Assembly: GCF_030867095.1 (NCBI RefSeq)
Contig: NC_081824.1
Span: forward strand, 149,219,433-149,283,432
Reading direction: 5' to 3'
Origin: Alligator mississippiensis
Lineage: Eukaryota > Chordata > Crocodylia > Alligatoridae
DNA length: 64,000 bases
Of this stretch, positions 58,773-64,000 are shown in pieces. A program made the position numbers and the translations under genes. The notes under the pieces were generated by a model. The model made no database searches and was not told the origin of the DNA. It saw only the letters and a list, made by a program, of their open reading frames with translations. Position 1 is the stretch's first letter. The number at the start of each line of letters is the position of its first letter.

Positions 58773-61700
58773 AGGGTGAGTTAGATTAGGACTAGAATTG
58801 TAGATCAGAGATAAATAAAAAGATTGACAGAATCTGCAAAGCAAATGGATGACAGCTGTGCTGTGTGAAACTTTAGGGCATTGTTGCTTATTGCAAGTCA
58901 TTTTAACTAATAAAATAAAGCTCCATTAAATTAATCTCACCATCATCTCATTTGAATGGGATTATGAAAAACCATAGGATCACATGTTTAAAATGACCTC
59001 TGATTTTATGCTTATAGATTTTGTATTCAGCTAGAAATTGCATAGTCTAAAATCATAGAAGACAAACATGTAATTGCCATGTCATGTCTGTAAATCATAT
59101 TAGCAGGCACTTAAATTCTTTTGCACCCATAATTAAAGTTGCTACAGTTTCATGCTTACAACTGTTTGTAGGTGCAAAATTGCAGATAAAAAAGAAAATA
59201 GGAGTCATTTTGAAGCCCCTTTCAAAATGATACCCAATGTCATTTACAATTACAGCAAACTTCAATTACCTAGTATATACCAGAAATATAAATTGATGAG
59301 GCCTTTTGAATGGAGATGGGGCCAGCTGTAAGAATCAAACTGTGGATCTGGATTTATATAGGAGTACAGAGCTGGAACCTCTCTTTGTAATGTTCCAAAG
59401 CAAAAGACACTGAATACTAGGAAAATGTAGATTTGGATATAAATTCACAAGCCAGGATTTGTCCAGAACTTTGTATTTTACTCTGCATATTATATGGATA
59501 CAAAGTTTAGATTGATTTCAAAATTCAGATTGGGGAATCTTGTTTAGGTCCATATCTACAGTAATGTTTGGGGTTTCAGGCTAGGCTTGGACTGCAGTAA
59601 CACTCAGGTGAAAACTCTTACCTGGCAGGGCAAAAACCCTAAACAAGGTAATACAATTAAAATGGCACTGTGTAGTGGAGGGTTGCACCCTTGTCTGCTT
59701 GTGGAAAATACTCGCTACAAGATCCTCGTAGTTAGCTTCCCACTGACCAGCTTTCAGTGGGAGGATCTCACTGACTTTCTGGAAATGGGAGACTCCTCCC
59801 TAGCTTGCTCCTGTGGCCATACAGTTGAGGGCAAGCAAAACTCGGGGACATCTGAACCCCAAGCCTCCAGGCTTGGGCTTGCACGTAGGATGCCTGCCAA
59901 AGGATTTGGAAGTATCTGAAGCCCCAGGTGGGGGTAGAGGATACTTACTGGTTGCAGGGCCACATATGGTTTTTGAATGATTCAAACAGATTTGGACCTG
60001 ATCTGGCTAATTTGACCTGGAACATGAAAAATTTTCCTTTAAGGAAAAAAAAAAAAAAAAAAAAAGGAAAGCTCTAGAATAATTCTTGGGTTAGCCTGAA
60101 GGTGGCACTAAAAATCTATAATGAAGGCACTGAAATCAATTTGTGTGTGGTTTTAATAACCCTGGTCTATATATTACACACAGCTCTTCCTAGATGCTCC
60201 GGAACTGTGGGAAAGTACGCAAAAATTCTCCCTCCCTGTCACATTTTCCTGGTTCTTGTGCTTGATGTTGAAAGATGGAGGGAATCTAGCATAGAAGCTG
60301 CTGAATTTGAAGCAGTGATGATTTTGTCTCAGAGTCCAAATTAAATGTATAGAGTCCAAATTAACTATTACAGCAGAGACATTCAAAAAGAGCCTCAAGG
60401 AGTTAGGTACTCTACTTGCACCGAATGTCACTGAGTGCCCATTCTCATGTTTATATTGTTGCAGTGTTTCCTTCAGCTCTCGCAAAAGGCTACATCCTTG
60501 CTCTTAACTCACGCATTCAGCTCCCATTGAAAGCTTCTAGCAATTGTGCCTGCAGTATAAAATAAAGGAATAGTCCTGAACTTTCAAAAATAGCCAGAAG
60601 TTTAAAGGGACCTGAATATCTAAAAGTGCTAAGCTCCCACCTCCTGGAAATCACTTAAGTATTTCAAGATGGACATCTAAATATTGAGACACCCCAAATT
60701 ACCGATCACTTTTACAAATATGTCTCATTATGGAAAGTTAAAAAATAGGCAGAGCCTAGAATAACTATAGTGGAAACATCAACATGTAGTTGTCAAGTTA
60801 GCCTCATGGTGGCACCAGTTAACTGTTGTGCTGATGATATAAAGCTATATAACAAGCTGCATTTATTCATTTTAAACAGTTGGAAATGGCTGAAGCTTGG
60901 TATTTTTTATCACTGCATTCTTGAAATAAAAGGTTTGCTAATAGATTGCTAGGGAACGCTCAAGGCCTTCAGTACAACACAAAACTCATCCTTCAATTTT
61001 AAGGTATTCAGAGGCAGGTATGTAACAAAAGTCTGATCAACTGGATGCAGTTTATGAAAGAAGTAACATAATGTTCATGATTAAATGCCAGAACTTTCTG
61101 ACCATCAGTTGATTCAAATGTAACACTGACTGCACTTGATGCTAGCTGATCTCTGCAATTTTTTCCTGCTTAGGATGCAGTGCTGAAGTTCTCATAGTCA
61201 GCGGAAGGTCAAATATATTATGGCTCCAAGGTCTGCTGTTCGTAGTTCATCATCCCATTAGAATGGTATGTAATGTTCAGTCTTTTCAGGGTTTCAGGCC
61301 TCTTGAGGCTCTTAAAAATGTTTAAAAATCTGGTTCTTAATGTCAGTTTTAACTTTGGAGTTGCTTTCTGACATGAATCTGATTGCAGTTGGACTTTTGA
61401 CCTGTCTCTCTCTACAACCACATTTGGTTAAAGAGACACCTTATAGAGTTTAGTTCAGTAATTCTCAGACTGTGGCCCAGGATGCACTGGAGCCCTACAA
61501 AGTGCATGCAAGCCATCCACAAGAGCAGCAGTTAGTAACGTTTTCCAGCTGCAGGCCCGAATGACCCAGCTCAGGTCTGAGGTATCCCCAGTACTAGGAC
61601 TGAGTTACCACCGCCACCTTCTTCCTAATGTCCAGCTGCAGTGCACTGTGAGCAAAGCTTCACTTCCATCAAAGTCCCTGCTGCCTGGCTGCAGAATGGT

Positions 61701-62246
61701 ACAGGCCAAGCCCCCACTGCCTAATGCTGCCAAAGTCATGGCTCTGCAGGCTGGATCAAAAGGCTCCCTGGGCCAGATCTGGCCTGGTGACATGGTCATG
61801 GCCCTATTCTCGACTTTCAGCCAGTAGATCATTAAGGAAAGCTGAAAATACATTCCATATTGTCCTAATATTACTTTCCTGTTTGAACAATTACTACAAT
61901 TGCCACCAAAGTAGTCACAAAAGGAAGGAGGGGAGGAAGTTCTATAGAACTTTCTTTATAGGAAGATGTGGTGCACACTTTGGAAGAGGTGTGAGAAGAC
62001 TTGCTTTAAATAGTTCAGTGGATCATTATTTTACCTCTATGTGGAAAAAGTTGCAGTCCCTTTCCTATCATACAGGTGTCATAATGTGCTGTCCCAATCA
62101 GCACTAACATCCGTAGTGGTAATCTTAACAGAGGAATAGGAAAGGGCTGAATTGCTCACATGCCAGACCATGACTGCAATGGAGTGCCTTGGCTTTCACT
62201 GCTGCTTATTGTTCTGAACTCATTCTGTGGATGTATTGAATTTCCA
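58773..62246. other. Intergenic, few recognisable features
   Basis: It is AT-rich with a long A-run at about 60043-60065. The stretch 61450-61815 has hAT-like phrases (AATTCTCAGACTGTGGCCC, GGGCCAGATCTGGCC) but no clear ends. The open frames here show no family resemblance. Confidence 0.4.
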
Positions 62247-64000
62247 AGTCACTAGTGGTGGGGAATATACTAGTGGATGGCAACTTGGGCAGCAGTGATC
62301 AGGAATTCTTAAGTCAGCTTACAGAGGTAGTTAGGTCAAAGGACGTGGTCATCATGGATGACCTGAACTTTCCAGATATCTGCTGGGAAGAGCAGTCAGC
62401 CAGGTCTGACCGCTCACATAGGTTCCTAGCTGAGATACAGGACCCAGGATGTTCACAGCCACACCAGGGGAGACACCTTGTTGGATCTGGTCCTGGCCAT
62501 GGGCGATGACTTGGTGAGGGGTCTGCAGGTGCTCGACCACATGGGCGACGGTGATCATCGCCTGCTGGAATTCACCATCCAGCACAAGGTGGCAAAGGGC
62601 TGCAGCGAGGCAGCAACCCTGGACTTCAGGAGGGAAGATTTCAATGAGGTAAGGAGAATAGTTGGTGAAGCACTGAGGTCCCAAAGGGGAGAAGAGTCAG
62701 GTGTTCAAGAAGAGTGGTTGTTCCTTAAGGAGGCGATCCTCCAAGCCCAAAGGGAGGTAATCCCAACACGGATCAAAGGGGGCAAGAGGGCGCAAAAGCC
62801 CCCATGGCTCACCAAAAGCATATGGGAACATCTCCTAGCTAAAAAGGAGGCGTACACCCAATGGAAGGGAGGGGCCATCACCAGGGAGGACTATACCTCG
62901 GTTGCTCGAGGCTATAAGGGGGTGGTCAGGAAAGCCAAGGTAGAGATGGAACTGGGACTTGCTACCCGGGTCAAGGGCAATGAGAAGTCCCTTTTTAAAT
63001 ACATAGGGGGTAAAAAGAAGGTACTGGGTAACGTGGGGCCTCTGCAAGACACGCTAGGAAATCTGGTCGTCGCACCACACAGCAAAGCTAACCTATTTAG
63101 CAATTTCTTTGCCTCCATTTTTCTGAGCAGGGACCGGGTCACATCCCCCACCAGGACCCCCATAGGACCCAGGGGAGGCGCACCCAGGCCTAGGGTCAGT
63201 GAGGACTTAGTCAGGGAACTTCTGGAGGGACTGGACATATTTAAATCAGCAGGTCCTGACGCTCTCTACCCCAGAGTGCTGAGGGAATTAGCAGAGGTCA
63301 TTGCGGGACCCCTGGCACGGCTTTACGAGCACTCATGGTGCTCTGGCATGGTGCCAGAGGACTGGAAAAGGGCCAATGTGGTTCCCATTTTCAAAAAAGG
63401 GAGGAAGGAGGACCCAGAAAACTATAGGCCAGTTAGTCTTACCTTGATCCTGGGTAAGCTTTTTGAGAGAATTATCCTGGTGCATGTCCATGAGGGGCCA
63501 GCAGGGGAGATTATGCTTAGGGGCAACCAACATGGGTTCATTAGAGGCAGGTCCTGTCAGACCAACCTGGTGGCCTTCTATGACCAGGTCACAAAATCTT
63601 TAAATGCAGGAGTAGCAGTGGACGTAGTCTTTCTGGACTTTAGGAAGGCCTTCGACATTGTCTCTCACCCCATTCTCATTAAAAAACTAGGGGACTGTGG
63701 CGTCAACACCTACACAGTCAAATGGGTCACTAACTGGCTGGAGGGCCGCACCCAGACAATGGTGGCGGACAGGTCCTATTCGACCTGGAAGGGATGTGGG
63801 CAGTGGGGTCCCCCAGGGCTCGGTCCTTGGACCTGCGCTGTTCAATATCTTCATCAGCGACTTGGACGAGGAGGTAAAAAGCACCCTGTTCAAATTCACA
63901 GACAACACTAAGATGTGGGGGGAAGTGGGCACACTAGAAGGGAGGAATAGGCTGCAATCAGACCTAGACAGGTTACAGGGGTGGGCAGATGAGAATAGGA
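62247..64000 (+). mobile_element. CR1 LINE, endonuclease end and reverse transcriptase, runs off the window
   Basis: The better-preserved CR1 copy. 62255-62452 encodes the endonuclease-side DLNFPDICWEEQSARSDRS. A shift near 62450-62475 leads to a 477-codon frame (62478-63911). That frame includes LDLVLAMGDDLVRGLQVLDH, DWKRANVVPIFKKG, NYRPVSLT, NQHGFIRGRSCQTNL and VDVVFLDFRKAFDIVSH. A second shift near 63790-63810 leads to [20 protein letters not shown]. The catalytic FADD box reads FTDN (63895-63906), losing the second aspartate. The copy is therefore inactive. The 5' end is truncated and the 3' end is outside. Confidence 0.92.

Noticed and set aside
59587..59919. 110-codon + strand frame upstream of RAB4A
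   Set aside because: No recognisable domain, no splice-supported context, and composition like its non-coding surroundings.

Overview
The window is vertebrate nuclear DNA, most likely from a crocodilian or turtle. It holds single-copy genes split by GT-AG introns, CR1 LINE copies with the usual 3' end, MIR-type SINEs, many hAT- and pogo/Tigger-like non-autonomous DNA transposons, and a few endogenous-retrovirus LTRs. There are no bacterial-type operons, CRISPR arrays or plasmid features. Almost all open reading frames over 60 codons are chance frames or sit inside repeats. The species is inferred from repeat style and gene order only.

Two genes are supported, lying tail to tail. On the + strand, positions 2339-2512 are the last coding exon of CCSAP (centriole, cilia and spindle-associated protein), followed by a long 3' UTR that probably ends near 6790. 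On the - strand is a complete RAB4A gene: seven coding exons from 51498 (start codon, in a CpG island) down to 19314 (stop codon). All exons join in frame through GT-AG sites to a 218-codon Rab4a small GTPase with every nucleotide-binding motif and the CGC prenylation end. A convergent RAB4A-CCSAP pair matches the human 1q42 arrangement as I know it.

Layout. 1-2338: CCSAP intron with two DNA-transposon relics. 2339-6790: CCSAP last exon and 3' UTR. 6.8-13.5 kb: intergenic, with a 1239-bp LTR-like element carrying a minisatellite (7070-8308, TSD TAGGG), a solo LTR (12043-12760, TSD GCTGG), hAT elements and a CR1 tail. 13.5-19.3 kb: a stretch poor in recognisable repeats, taken as the RAB4A 3' UTR/downstream region. 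19.3-51.5 kb: RAB4A, whose introns (intron 1 is 21 kb) are packed with transposon relics, many with visible target-site duplications. 51.15-52.5 kb: CpG-island promoter and a CCAAT-box cluster. 52.7-64 kb: two decayed CR1 LINEs, a hAT element, and an internally deleted retrovirus-like element with a Gag-like reading frame and a fold-back 5' end (55145-56305).

I found no new multi-gene system. The items most worth a second look are the fold-back retroviral remnant whose Gag-like frame starts at the LTR/primer-binding-site junction, the LTR containing a 47-50 bp minisatellite and a near-perfect hairpin, a Tigger-like element keeping a Ser/Thr-Pro-rich transposase tail, and two hAT elements sharing a central target-site duplication.
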